64,000 nucleotides of DNA from Bradyrhizobium sp. LHD-71 (GCF_031157255.1 NZ_JAVIFX010000014.1:119288-183287), one strand, 5' to 3'; positions 51,198 to 60,866 are shown, numbered from the stretch's first letter. A program made the numbers and translations. Notes: generated from the letters alone by a model not told the origin.

Positions 51198-52706
51198 CTA
51201 CTGAAAGGCGACCTCGGCGAGCGTTCTGAGCTTGCGCGAGTGCAGGCGCTCCCGTTCCTGCGACTTGAGCTTTTCAATCGCCTTGAGACCGATTTCGAGA
51301 TGCTGCCCGACGCGCTGGCGATAGAAATCGCCGGCCATGCCGGCAAGCTTGAGCTCGCCGTGCAGGGGTTTGTCGGACACGCAGAGCAGTGTCCCGTAAG
51401 GGACGCGGAAGCGGAAACCATTGGCGGCAATCGCCGCCGACTCCATATCGAGCGCAATGGCCCGTGACAGCGACAGGCGGCGAAGCACGGCGGCGTGATC
51501 GCCAAGCTCCCAGTTGCGATTGTCGACGCTCGCCACCGTTCCGGTCCGCATGACGCGCTTCAACTCATAGCCGGTCAGGCCCGTGACCTCGCCGACGGAC
51601 TGTTCGAGCGCCACCTGCATCTCGGCCAGCGCCGGAACGGGAACCCACAGCGGCAACTCCTCGTCGAGCACATGATCTTCCCGCACATAACCGTGCGCCA
51701 GCACGTAGTCGCCGAGCTTCTGGCTGTTGCGCAATCCTGCACAGTGGCCGAGCATCAGCCAGGCATGCGGTCGCAGCACCGCGACGTGGTCGGTGATGTT
51801 GCGCGCGTTCGAAGGACCCGTGCCGATATTGATCATCGTGATCCCGCGATGATCGGGCGCAACGAAATGAAACGCCGGCATTTGCGGCATGCGCTCCAGA
51901 GGAGCGCCGCCGCCAGGGCGCATCTTCGTCGTGATCAGATTGCCCGGTTCAACGAACGCTTCATAGTCTGTGTCGCCCGCCGCCAGCCGCTCGCGACAGA
52001 TGCGGGCGAACGCATCCACATAGAACTGGTAATTCGTGAAGATCACGAAGTTCTGGAAATGGTCGGGGTCAGTGCCCGTATAGTGGTAGAGCCGATGCAG
52101 TGAATAATCGACGCGGGATGCCCGGAACATCGCCAGCGGCTGCGGCGCGCCGGCCGGCAGCCGCAATGTGCCGTCGACGATCGCGTCGTCGATGGTGGCC
52201 AGGTCGGGTGTATCGAAAACGTCGCGCAGCGGGCGATCGAACTGCGGGACGCCGCCGCCGGCAAGCGCCGCCTCGATATTGATATTGGATCGATAGGCAA
52301 AGTGGATCGGGATGGGTTCGTTGGACTGCCCGATCTCCACCGGCAGGCCGTGATTGGTGATCAGGAGGTCGATCTGCTCGGTCAGATAGTCGCGAAACAG
52401 ATCGGGCCGTGTCACCGCGGTTTCATGAATGCCGGGACCGAAAACGAAGCCGTATGCGAGGCGTGAGTCGACGCGGGCGTGCGTATCCGTCGCAATGCGC
52501 ACGAAAGGGTAGGTGGCGCGCACGCGCCCACCGAGCGGCTCGCCACCGGCATACGCTTCAAAACGGGATCTGAGAAAGCCGACGTTACGCTCGTAGATCT
52601 CTTCGAGCCTTGCGACCGCGGCCGCTGCATCTGTGAAGGCCTCGGTTTCGATCGGTTTCGGTGACAGGACCTTGTCGGCGACGGAGGGGCGAGGTGTCAT
52701 CGGCAT
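51198..52706 (-). CDS. amn: AMP nucleosidase
   Basis: The 502-residue protein matches bacterial AMP nucleosidase, which splits AMP to adenine and ribose 5-phosphate. An N-terminal regulatory half (YPFVRIATDTHARVDSRLAYG, residues about 65-90) precedes a nucleoside-phosphorylase-like catalytic half with INIGTGPSNARN, MLGHCAGLR, and LDMESAAIAANG, where the Glu/Asp bind ribose and base. I chose the ATG at 52706, with AGGAG 12 bases upstream; a GTG at 52730 and an ATG at 52700 are alternatives. It is transcribed alone. Confidence 0.93.
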   Translation of the reverse strand: MPMTPRPSVADKVLSPKPIETEAFTDAAAAVARLEEIYERNVGFLRSRFEAYAGGEPLGGRVRATYPFVRIATDTHARVDSRLAYGFVFGPGIHETAVTRPDLFRDYLTEQIDLLITNHGLPVEIGQSNEPIPIHFAYRSNINIEAALAGGGVPQFDRPLRDVFDTPDLATIDDAIVDGTLRLPAGAPQPLAMFRASRVDYSLHRLYHYTGTDPDHFQNFVIFTNYQFYVDAFARICRERLAAGDTDYEAFVEPGNLITTKMRPGGGAPLERMPQMPAFHFVAPDHRGITMINIGTGPSNARNITDHVAVLRPHAWLMLGHCAGLRNSQKLGDYVLAHGYVREDHVLDEELPLWVPVPALAEMQVALEQSVGEVTGLTGYELKRVMRTGTVASVDNRNWELGDHAAVLRRLSLSRAIALDMESAAIAANGFRFRVPYGTLLCVSDKPLHGELKLAGMAGDFYRQRVGQHLEIGLKAIEKLKSQERERLHSRKLRTLAEVAFQ

Positions 52707-52987
52707 AAGCCGAGGTTTCTCCTGTGTCACCGCGAAGTCAAGGCCGCTGTGCGCAGCGGATGCGGAATGAATGCTACGTTATTTCGTCACCGGCGCGCGC
52801 GGTGACCAAACATTTCTCCATTATGATCATTCGATGATTATTCGCGGCTTTGTTCACGCTCCGCCCATGTGGCGGAGCGAAAGCAGAACCGGCGCGCAGG
52901 CTGCGCCGGGCCCGACCGCGCCCACGCATTCTCCCTCTTTGTATGGCAGGATGGCCGGAGATCACTTTCGAGCGCCGGGGGCAACGC

Positions 52988-54790
52988 ATGAACCGGAGAC
53001 ATCTGCTTGAATTCATCGCAGCCGTGTTCAGTCAGGCCTCCTGGCCGTTGACGTCGGCGCAGGCGTCGTCGCGATCCTCGCGCGTTCGACCATCGGATCC
53101 ATCCTGGCCGTCGGCGGCGGATTGGCAGCAGCTCGATCGCGCGACCGCAGGACAATTGATCAGGCTGCAGTCGCCGTTCGACGCGTGCGCCACCGATCCG
53201 TCCGGGCAGGCCTGCGCGGACCTCTTCAGGCGGCTGAAGAATCCGTACTTTCTTGGCGACGATGCCGCGCTGACGCAGACCCTCGGCTGGGTCGGCGCCT
53301 GGACGTCGAGGCCGAGCGTGTATGCGGTGAATGCGCATCGCACCGACGACGTTGTCGCGGCGGTGAACTTCGCGCGCGAGCACAATCTTCGGCTCGTCGT
53401 CAAAGGCGGCGGGCACAGCTATCAGGGCACGTCCTGCTCCGCCGACTCGCTTCTGATCTGGACGCGAAAGATGAACGCGATCGTGTTGGACGATGCGTTC
53501 GTCGGCGCGGGGTGCGCCGGCCGCGTCGCGCCGCTGCCCGCGGTCACGATCGGTGCCGGCGCGATGTGGGGACAGGTTTACGACGCGGTCACGACGAAGG
53601 GCGGCCGCTACGTGCAGGGAGGCGGCTGTCTGACAGTCGGCGTGGCAGGTCTGATCCAGAGCGGCGGGTTCGGCAGCTTCAGCAAGGCGTATGGATTGGC
53701 TGCTGCAAGCCTGCTTGAAGCCGAGATCGTGACGGCGAACGGCGAAGTGCGAATGGCCAATGCATGCACGAACCCGGATCTGTTCTGGGCGATCAAGGGC
53801 GGTGGCGGTGGCAGTTTTGGCGTGGTGACGCGGCTGACGTTGCGAACGCATGATCTGCCGGATGTCTTCGGTGCCGTGTTCCTGTCGGTTCGCGCGGAGT
53901 CGGAGACGGCTTTTCGGCGGCTGATCGAAAGGACGATCGAATTCTACCGGAGCGCGCTTTTCAATCCGCACTGGGGTGAGCAGATCACCTTTCGACCCGG
54001 CCATGTCATGTCGGTCGCCATGGTGTTTCAAGGGCTCACGCAGCAACAGGCGCAGGTGACCTGGCAGCCGTTGTTCGCATGGCTCGAAGCATCGCCACGG
54101 GACTTCACCATCATCGAGGCACCGCAGGTCATGGCGCTTCCCGCCGGCCGGCTCTGGGATGTCGACACGCTGAAGCAGGTGCCGGGACTGGTGCTTGCCG
54201 ACGATCGTGCGCATGCGCCGGCGACCAACGTGTTCTGGGCCAGCAATCTGGGGGAGGCCGGGCGGGTGCTGCACAGCTATCAGTCGGCCTGGCTGCCGGC
54301 CGCGCTGCTCGCCGACGATCGCCGCGGCGACCTTGTCGATGCGCTGGTTGCCGGCGCGAAACACTGGAGCCTCTCGCTGCACATCAACAAGGGCCTCGCC
54401 GGTGCGCCGAAGGCCGTGATCGATGCGGCGAAAGACACGCCGATGAACGGCGCGATGCGCGATGCCTTTGCGCTGGTGATCTGCGCTGCGCAACAGCAAC
54501 CCGCGTATCCCGGCATCACCGGCCGCGAGCCCGATCCGGCACTCGCGCGCCGTCACGCACAGGCGGTCGAGGACGCAATGCGGGAGCTGCGCAGGCTGGC
54601 GCCGGACGCCGGATCGTATGTGTCCGAGAGCGACTTCTTCGAGAAGGACTGGCAGCGATCGTTCTGGGGCGAGCACTATCCGCGGCTGCTGGTGACGAAG
54701 GACGTTTACGATCCCGACGGCCTGTTCATCGTGCATCACGGCGTCGGCAGCGAGCGCTGGAGCAGTGATGGGTTTACGAGGGTGACCTAG
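52988..54790 (+). CDS. Exported FAD-linked oxidase (BBE-like)
   Basis: The 600-residue protein has an N-terminal export signal (NRRHLLEFIAAVFSQ..., with an Arg pair that could use the Tat route) and an FAD_binding_4 domain: GGGHSYQGTSCSADSL holds the His for covalent flavin, and GGGCLTVGVAGLIQSGGFG the second loop. A BBE-like C-terminus (YDPDGLFIVHHGVG) ends the fold. It oxidises an unknown metabolite. An upstream ATG at 52943 is possible. It converges with the SDR at the end of the operon described below. Confidence 0.88.
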   Translation: MNRRHLLEFIAAVFSQASWPLTSAQASSRSSRVRPSDPSWPSAADWQQLDRATAGQLIRLQSPFDACATDPSGQACADLFRRLKNPYFLGDDAALTQTLGWVGAWTSRPSVYAVNAHRTDDVVAAVNFAREHNLRLVVKGGGHSYQGTSCSADSLLIWTRKMNAIVLDDAFVGAGCAGRVAPLPAVTIGAGAMWGQVYDAVTTKGGRYVQGGGCLTVGVAGLIQSGGFGSFSKAYGLAAASLLEAEIVTANGEVRMANACTNPDLFWAIKGGGGGSFGVVTRLTLRTHDLPDVFGAVFLSVRAESETAFRRLIERTIEFYRSALFNPHWGEQITFRPGHVMSVAMVFQGLTQQQAQVTWQPLFAWLEASPRDFTIIEAPQVMALPAGRLWDVDTLKQVPGLVLADDRAHAPATNVFWASNLGEAGRVLHSYQSAWLPAALLADDRRGDLVDALVAGAKHWSLSLHINKGLAGAPKAVIDAAKDTPMNGAMRDAFALVICAAQQQPAYPGITGREPDPALARRHAQAVEDAMRELRRLAPDAGSYVSESDFFEKDWQRSFWGEHYPRLLVTKDVYDPDGLFIVHHGVGSERWSSDGFTRVT

Positions 54791-54877
54791 CTGGCGTGAT
54801 GAAATCAGGTTCGGTGTCGATCACACTCTGCGTCACTCGGAGCGGCATGCGTCCCCGAACGATCGGATGCGCGGAGA

Positions 54878-55630
54878 TCAAGCCAGCCCCAGGCCGCCAT
54901 CGACGGCGACAACCTGGCCCGTGATCCATTGCGAGCCGGGGCCTGCGAGCTGGACGATCCATTGTGCGATGTCGTCGGGAACGCCGCGCCGGCCGAGCGG
55001 GATCCGTGCGCGCTCCTCTTCCTCGACGGCTTCTGCCATGTCCGCGGACAGCCCCATCATTCCGGTCAAGGCGCCGGATTCCGTCGGGCCGGCTGCGACC
55101 GCATTCACCCTTATTCCGAGCTGCGCGAGCTCGAGCGCCCAGCAGCGGGTCAGGTGCTCGAGCGCCGCCTTGCTGGCGGCATAGTGGGATAGTCCCGCGG
55201 CCGGCCGGTGACCGAAAGTCGAGGAGATGTTGACGATGGTGCCCTGCGTCGCTTTCAGGTGCGGAAGGGCGGCTCGGGCCAGCAGGGTTGGGCCGACCAC
55301 GTTGACGGAAAAGATGTCTGCGATCCGATCGGCCGTTGCATCCGATAACGGAAGGATGGCTCCTGCGCCGGCGTTGTTGACGAGCGTGTCCAGCCGGCCC
55401 CATTTGCCGACCGCCTCGGCAATGGTCCGCTCGGCGTCTTCGGCGGAGGCGGTATCCGCAATCAAGCCCGCGATATTCTTATGCTCCGCCATGGTTTGCT
55501 CGAGAGGGCCGGCGCGGCGGCCGGTGATGAGCACCTTGTCGCCCTGGTCGGCGAAACGGAGCGCGGCGGCCCGGCCGATGCCGGAGCTTCCGCCCGTTAT
55601 GATCACGACTTTCTCGTTCTGCATGTTCAT
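54878..55630 (-). CDS. Short-chain dehydrogenase/reductase (last gene of operon)
   Basis: A classical 250-residue SDR: TGGSSGIG (residues 12-19) for NAD(P), NNAGAG, ISS, and Y-A-A-S-K as the catalytic Tyr-Lys. It is the last of four minus-strand genes running from the small exported peptide at 58423 through a flavoprotein and a metallo-hydrolase. No strong ribosome site is seen at 55630; the first Met of MNMQN is chosen. The longer frame upstream is a shadow. Confidence 0.9.
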   Translation of the reverse strand: MNMQNEKVVIITGGSSGIGRAAALRFADQGDKVLITGRRAGPLEQTMAEHKNIAGLIADTASAEDAERTIAEAVGKWGRLDTLVNNAGAGAILPLSDATADRIADIFSVNVVGPTLLARAALPHLKATQGTIVNISSTFGHRPAAGLSHYAASKAALEHLTRCWALELAQLGIRVNAVAAGPTESGALTGMMGLSADMAEAVEEEERARIPLGRRGVPDDIAQWIVQLAGPGSQWITGQVVAVDGGLGLA

Positions 55631-55770
55631 TCGAATGTGTTGCGCCGTTCGAAGTCGTCCAAGCGAGCGTAAACCAGCGTGGCGGCTTCGACGGCTGAGT
55701 GGCTGGGAAGAATGAACCAGGACGTGCACCATGAGTGCGCGCCCTGGTTCGGGTTCAATCCAACAAGCGA

Positions 55771-56721
55771 TCAGTAGTCCCAGAAGACCGGCACCCAGCG
55801 AAAGGCGTCGCCTTCGACGGCCACGCGGCCGACGGACGGGAACGGCAGGTGGGTTGCCACCAGCATCTCGCCGGTCTCGGCCAGCTCCCGCAGAAGACGG
55901 ATGCGAACGCGGGCCGCCTCCTCGGGGTCGTGTTCGAAGCCGTTGAACCATTCGGGCTGCTCGAACCCGACCGCGAACACGGCGTCGCCGGCGAACGTCA
56001 GCGCGTCGCCGCCTGACGCCACGCGAACCACGCTGTGCCCGGGCGTGTGACCGCCGGTGCGACGGGCGACGACGCCCGGCGCAACTTCGTGCTGCTCATC
56101 GAACTGCCGGAGCTGACTGCCGAACTCCTTCACGAACCGCTTGGCGGTCGCCCGGAGCGCGTCGGGAAATCCCTGCGGCATGTCGGTGTGGGAGAAATCG
56201 GGCGCCTCCCAGAATTTCACCTCGGCGGCCGCCACGTGGATCCGCAGGTCCTTGCGCAGCCGCTCCTTCACACCGTCGACGAGCAGCCCGCCGATGTGGT
56301 CCATGTGCAAGTGGGTCAGCACCAGGTCGGTCACGGACGCGAGATCGATGCCGGCAGCTTCCAGTCGCCTGATCAACTGCCCGGCCCGCGGCAAGTTCAG
56401 GTTCGGGTCGGACCCCAGTCCGGCGTCGATGAGGATCTTCTTGTCGCCGCTTTGGACCATGACCGCATTCAGCGCCCAGTCGAAAGCGTCGGACGGCAGG
56501 AACATGTCGTCCAGCCAGGCCGCCCGCTCGGCCGGCGCGGCGTTGTGGGCCAACATCTTGGTTGGCAGCGGCAGCACGCCGTCGCTGACGATCAGCACGT
56601 CGATGTCGCCGACCCGTACCGCATAGCGCGACGGAACGAGTTCTTCGGGTTTCTGAGCGACGTGTGCAATATCCAGGCTCATGTTTGTCTCCTGTTGAGT
56701 GTTGCGGACCACGTGATTCAT
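55771..56721 (-). CDS. Metallo-beta-lactamase-fold hydrolase (MPH/lactonase-like)
   Basis: The 316-residue protein has the HxHxDH zinc motif THLHMDHIGG (His137, His139, Asp141, His142), a further His in TGGHTPGHS and the FAGDAV Asp, the full di-zinc set. The sequence resembles the methyl-parathion-hydrolase group, which includes lactonases. Two starts each have a ribosome site: ATG 56721 after GAGGAG and ATG 56682 after AGGAG; the longer form adds 13 residues. No signal peptide. It lies between the flavoprotein and the SDR in an operon. Confidence 0.9.
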   Translation of the reverse strand: MNHVVRNTQQETNMSLDIAHVAQKPEELVPSRYAVRVGDIDVLIVSDGVLPLPTKMLAHNAAPAERAAWLDDMFLPSDAFDWALNAVMVQSGDKKILIDAGLGSDPNLNLPRAGQLIRRLEAAGIDLASVTDLVLTHLHMDHIGGLLVDGVKERLRKDLRIHVAAAEVKFWEAPDFSHTDMPQGFPDALRATAKRFVKEFGSQLRQFDEQHEVAPGVVARRTGGHTPGHSVVRVASGGDALTFAGDAVFAVGFEQPEWFNGFEHDPEEAARVRIRLLRELAETGEMLVATHLPFPSVGRVAVEGDAFRWVPVFWDY

Positions 56722-56800
56722 CTTTCAGTTCTCCTCGCTGGTTGATTCTGAGTGACCGCGCTTGTCGCGGACGAAGGACGGTTTGTTGCTGGTGTGGTGA

Positions 56801-58006
56801 TCAGAGATCGGTGACACGCTCGGGATCGGCCGATGCCAGGGCAGCGGCACGCTCGGCCTTCGGCGGATAGATCCACACGGTGTTGATCTCCTGCTTGGTC
56901 TTCTTCGCGACGTCGCCGACCATCTCCACCTTGCGCTCCCAGCCGCGCGTGAACAGTGCGCCGGCATCGCCGAGGTCGAGACAGGTCACGTAGGCCTTCT
57001 GGTGGTAGGGTCTTGTCGCAACTCCGAGCAGCTCCGCAGCCGCGTTGTTGCCGGCGAAGGCGCCCATCCGTGTGGCGTGCTGACACGACATCAGCGAGTA
57101 GTTGCCGATATCATCGCAGGCGGCGCGAGCGGCGTCGCCGGTCGCGAAGACGCCGTCGACGCCCGGGACGCGCAGATCGCGGTCGACCAGCAGCCGGCCG
57201 AAATTGTCGCGCTCGGCTGGAATCTGCGTGGTCAATGGCGCGGCGCGAATGCCCGCCGCCCAGATCACCGTCTCGGTTTCGATGTGCTCGCCATTCGAGA
57301 GCGTGACGCCGGTTTTGTCGAGCGAGGCCACACCGGCGCCGAGACGCGTTTCCACGCCAAGCTTGTGCATGGCATCCTCGATGATCGGGCGGGGACCTGC
57401 GCCCATGTCGGGCGCTATCGCGCTGTTGCGGTCGACGATGATGACGCGGGTCTTGGCGTCCTTGCCGAAGATCTCGCGAAGCCGCGCCGGCATTTCGGTG
57501 GCCGCCTCGATGCCGGTGAAACCGCCGCCGGCAACGACAATCGTGTCGCGCCCGTTGGCGGCGGGCCGCTTGGCGAGGCCATGCAGGTGCTTGTCGAGGG
57601 CAATCGCATCGTCGAGCTGGTCGACGCTGAAGCTGTGCTCGGCAAGACCGGGAATGTTCGGACGAAACAGCCGGCTGCCGGTGGCCACGACCAGGCGGTC
57701 GTAAGACAGCGTCTTCCGCGCGCCTTTGCCGGTCGTGATCTGCACGGTGCGGGATTTGGTGTCGACCGTCTCGGCGCTGCCTTGCACATAGGTCACGTCG
57801 ACGGCCTTGAGCACATCGAGGAGTGGCGCGGTGAGGGTTTCGGGATGCGGCTCATACAGCCGGGGGCGAACCACCAGCGTCGGTTCAGGCGAGACCAGCG
57901 CGATCTCGAGTCTGCCGGCGTCGACGCCGTGGATTTCGCGCAAGCGCGCAGCGGAAAGGGCGGCATACATGCCGGCGAAGCCGGCGCCGATAATGACTAG
58001 TCGCAT
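56801..58006 (-). CDS. NAD(P)/FAD-dependent oxidoreductase, NDH-2-like
   Basis: The 401-residue protein has two dinucleotide folds: RLVIIGAGFAGMYAA at the start for FAD and IVVAGGGFTGIEAA (about 165) for NAD(P)H, with the FATGDAA motif near residue 295. It resembles type II NADH dehydrogenases, which pass electrons to quinones, but lacks an evident membrane anchor. GAGGAG precedes the ATG at 58006. It is the second gene of the four-gene operon facing the AraC regulator. Confidence 0.9.
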   Translation of the reverse strand: MRLVIIGAGFAGMYAALSAARLREIHGVDAGRLEIALVSPEPTLVVRPRLYEPHPETLTAPLLDVLKAVDVTYVQGSAETVDTKSRTVQITTGKGARKTLSYDRLVVATGSRLFRPNIPGLAEHSFSVDQLDDAIALDKHLHGLAKRPAANGRDTIVVAGGGFTGIEAATEMPARLREIFGKDAKTRVIIVDRNSAIAPDMGAGPRPIIEDAMHKLGVETRLGAGVASLDKTGVTLSNGEHIETETVIWAAGIRAAPLTTQIPAERDNFGRLLVDRDLRVPGVDGVFATGDAARAACDDIGNYSLMSCQHATRMGAFAGNNAAAELLGVATRPYHQKAYVTCLDLGDAGALFTRGWERKVEMVGDVAKKTKQEINTVWIYPPKAERAAALASADPERVTDL

Positions 58007-58129
58007 GTGATATTCTCCTCTTGTTGGGTCTTCTCGGGTACAGACGCGTTGCGACCGCCGCTGCCGGATTGCGGCAAGCCTTGTTGCGGGCAGCAACAGC
58101 GCAAGTTGGTAAAATGAACTCGCCGGTTC

Positions 58130-58423
58130 TCAGGGAGCGATGCAGCCGGGCGGTGACCAGCTCGGCTGCCAGCTCTGGCGAGAAACGATCGGCTGCGCAG
58201 ACCTGCGGTCCCATTCGTGAGAGGGATCGCGCGAGCTATCCCTGGTCATGATTGACAACTTCAGATGCGCAAGTTGTGCGGGAGGCGTCGAAATTTTCAT
58301 CTCTTCTCCCGCCGCAGAGGTGAAGCGGACGACCAGCGAAAGTCCGTACACCAGGGCGGTCACGAGGCCCCTTCGTGGTGACGGGATTGCCAGCCGGCCG
58401 ACGAAGTTCTTTCCGACCATCAT
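58130..58423 (-). CDS. Small exported peptide, paralogue of the one at 60867
   Basis: The 97-residue protein starts with two Met codons (58423, 58420) after CGGAGA. A basic N-terminus and hydrophobic stretch TALVYGLSLVVRFTSAA look like an export signal, followed by a polar region with SIMTRDSSRDP and SAQPI. It is a clear paralogue of 60867-61145: VYGLSL, VRFTSAA, SIMT, DSSR and SAQPI are shared. In the core the DNA differences are mostly in third positions, which supports real coding. It is first in an operon with the flavoprotein, hydrolase and SDR. No family is known to me. Confidence 0.75.
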   Translation of the reverse strand: MMVGKNFVGRLAIPSPRRGLVTALVYGLSLVVRFTSAAGEEMKISTPPAQLAHLKLSIMTRDSSRDPSHEWDRRSAQPIVSRQSWQPSWSPPGCIAP

Positions 58424-58606
58424 TTGTCTCCGTCCGTTCGACATGGTGATGGTCTAAATGATCAGGTCTGCCGCTGCGCCAGAGCGATTGCGGTCCTTGT
58501 AGAGCGATTGCTGCTAACGCCGGCGCGCCGCCAAGTCGCTGAAAATTGCCAGGATGGCCCGGCCGCTCATGTGCCTTCCGCGGATCACGGCCGCAGGTGT
58601 GGATCA

Positions 58607-58741
58607 CACTATCTTTAAGGATAGTGGACGTGCGCACATGTCCAATATATCTCCGTCAGCTCCAGAGCGATGCGGCTTGCTTGCGGGGCGCCATCGTGGC
58701 GGCCGAAGCGTCGTATAAACTACTTAAAGGTCGCATAAACT
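58607..58741 (+). promoter_or_regulatory. Control region of AraC regulator 1 with direct and inverted repeats
   Basis: Two direct repeats, GTCGTATAAACT (58710-58721) and GTCGCATAAACT (58730-58741), 20 bases apart, fit the layout of AraC-type half-sites; the second ends at the base before the start codon. Further upstream a 7-bp inverted repeat, CACTATC (58607-58613) / GATAGTG (58620-58626), lies in the gap between the divergent genes (58424-58741). Confidence 0.55.
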
Positions 58742-59689
58742 ATGAGTAAGTCGACCACGCGCGATCCGCTGCAGGAGACTCCGTCCACCGCGTCCGAGAC
58801 GCGGCAAAGCAACGTGCCGGATGCCGAGGGGCGTCCCGATGTGGAGATGGCACGCGTGCTTGGGACCACACCTTTTCACATGGCTTTGGATTCCTCCGGT
58901 GCGGGGATAGCGCACTGGAAGCATGAGCCATTGCACGACGTCGTCGCGCCGATGGCCCATCACGTCATCATGGCCTACAACGGCTCGGTGCAGCGCATGG
59001 AGCGGCGGTCAGGAAAGTCTGTCTCGATTGGCACGTTTCGTCCTGGAGTGGTGATCATCATTCCGGAAGGATCAAGCTCCCGATGGGATATTCCGAAACC
59101 CGTCGACGTCGTTCAGCTCTACCTCCCTCGCACAACGATCGAGCGGGTTGCCCGGGAAACAGACACGGGCACATCGGCCGAACTTCTGGAGCGAACAGCC
59201 TATCCTGACCCCATTACCTCCCGGCTGCTCGTGAGCGCGGCGGACGTTCTGGATGGCAACGAGGCCCTGGATGCGCTCTTCAGGCAGCAGCTGACGGATC
59301 TCCTGGCCACCCGGCTCCTGGCTGCGCACACTGGCTCGCCGCCCGCCATCCAGCCCGCCATGGGTGGGCTGTCGCCGAAGGTTCTACTCCGTGCCATCGA
59401 ACGCTTGCGCGCGGACAGCGTCGCCGACGTCTCTCTCTCGGCGCTGGCTTCGGATGCCGGCCTGTCGCACTTCCACTTCTGTCGTGCCTTCAAGCAAAGC
59501 ACGGGACTCTCACCTCATGCCTGGTTGCGCCAGCATCGCCTTGAGCAGGCCATGAACATGCTGCGCGACACTGACGAGTCGATCGTCTCGATCGCCGCAG
59601 CGCTCGGCTATTCCTCGCAAACGGCGTTCGCCGCGGCGTTCAGGAAGCTGACCGGACAAACGCCTGGCGACTGGCGGCGCAAGCGTTGA
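58742..59689 (+). CDS. AraC family transcriptional regulator 1
   Basis: The 315-residue protein has an N-terminal cupin-like ligand domain (about residues 30-200; GIAHWKHEPLHDVV, RPGVVIIIPEGSSSRWDIP) and a C-terminal double HTH (about 215-315; VSLSALASDAGLSHFHFCRAF and SIAAALGYSSQTAFAAAFRKL). It is divergent from the small peptide/flavoprotein operon and likely controls it and itself. It is closely similar, over its full length, to regulator 2 (same 315-residue size), evidence of tandem duplication. The start codon abuts a direct repeat and no ribosome site is clear. Confidence 0.9.
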   Translation: MSKSTTRDPLQETPSTASETRQSNVPDAEGRPDVEMARVLGTTPFHMALDSSGAGIAHWKHEPLHDVVAPMAHHVIMAYNGSVQRMERRSGKSVSIGTFRPGVVIIIPEGSSSRWDIPKPVDVVQLYLPRTTIERVARETDTGTSAELLERTAYPDPITSRLLVSAADVLDGNEALDALFRQQLTDLLATRLLAAHTGSPPAIQPAMGGLSPKVLLRAIERLRADSVADVSLSALASDAGLSHFHFCRAFKQSTGLSPHAWLRQHRLEQAMNMLRDTDESIVSIAAALGYSSQTAFAAAFRKLTGQTPGDWRRKR

Positions 59690-59820
59690 TTTGCGAGTTC
59701 AGGGTCCTGGGGCGCATATTCATAAATTCGACATGTCCGCGACGAATGACATACCGCCGCGCCGCAAATGCGCCGAACAAATCCAATTGAAGTGTCCCTG
59801 AACGGACGAAGTCATTGACC

Positions 59821-60768
59821 ATGAGTTGCGGGCCAATCCTGCGTGACATCTCGCAGCCGCCTCAGTCTTCCGAGGCGACTCAGCACCCTCTGCCGAACGG
59901 TGAGCCCCGTTCCGCCGATCTCGAAATGGCGCGCGTGCTGAAGACCGCGCCGGTCAGAATGGCCTCAGATCCGGACAGCGGAGCCATCGCTCACTGGAGA
60001 CATGGCGCCCTGCATGATGTCGTCGAGCCCATGGTGGACCACGTTATCATGACGTATCCAACCGGCGCGCAGCGGCTGGAGCGGCGCAACGGAAAATCAG
60101 TCGCGATTGGAACGGCACGCGCCGGGGTGGTAACGATTATTCCGGCCGGCTCAAGCGCGCGCTGGGACATTCGCGGGCCCGTCAATGTCGTTCAGCTTTA
60201 CCTTCCCCGCAGGACGCTCGAGCGCGTAGCCGACGAAGCCGGCAGATCGGCAGCGGAGCTGCTGGAGCGGACGGGGCATCCCGATCCCGTCACATCCGGT
60301 CTCCTCATGAGCGCATCGGATGCGATTGAAGGCAGCGCGACGCTGGATGCGCTGTTCAGGCACCAGCTCAATGATCTTCTTGCCACCCGCCTCCTGGCCG
60401 CGCATGCCGGCGCGCCTGCCGCGTTTCAGCCGAGCCTGGGAGGCCTTTCGCCAAATGCGCTGCGCCGCGCGATCGAGCGTCTGCATTCGAACGACGATAC
60501 GGACGTCTCCCTCGCCGCATTGGCTTCAGATGCCGGCTTATCGCGCTTCCACTTCTGCCGCGCCTTCAAGGAGAGCACCGGGCTTTCGCCGCATGCCTGG
60601 CTGCGACAGCACCGGCTCGAGAAGGCCATGAAGCTGCTGCGCGACACCGACCACTCGGTCGCCGCGATCGCCGCGGCGTTTGGCTACGCCTCCCAGACCG
60701 CCTTCGCTGCGGCCTTCAGGAAGCTGACCGGCGAAACTCCGAGCGACTGGCGGAGGCGCATGCGTTAG
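59821..60768 (+). CDS. AraC family transcriptional regulator 2 (paralogue)
   Basis: The 315-residue paralogue of the regulator just upstream. The cupin-like N-domain (GAIAHWRHGALHDVVEPM) and the HTH domain (VSLAALASDAGLSRFHFCRAF, AFGYASQTAFAAAFRKL) are conserved. I use the ATG at 59821 rather than a TTG at 59815. It lies 131 bases after regulator 1 on the same strand and 98 bases before the second small peptide gene, so it may share a transcript with that peptide. The spread of the duplicates suggests partly different inducers. Confidence 0.9.
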   Translation: MSCGPILRDISQPPQSSEATQHPLPNGEPRSADLEMARVLKTAPVRMASDPDSGAIAHWRHGALHDVVEPMVDHVIMTYPTGAQRLERRNGKSVAIGTARAGVVTIIPAGSSARWDIRGPVNVVQLYLPRRTLERVADEAGRSAAELLERTGHPDPVTSGLLMSASDAIEGSATLDALFRHQLNDLLATRLLAAHAGAPAAFQPSLGGLSPNALRRAIERLHSNDDTDVSLAALASDAGLSRFHFCRAFKESTGLSPHAWLRQHRLEKAMKLLRDTDHSVAAIAAAFGYASQTAFAAAFRKLTGETPSDWRRRMR

Positions 60769-60866
60769 CCGCAATCGCTCGATAGCCGCCGCAATCGCGC
60801 TCGCGCAGCGGCCGGCGTGACCAGCTAGACCACGATCATCATCTCCATGCCAACTGACGGAGACAG

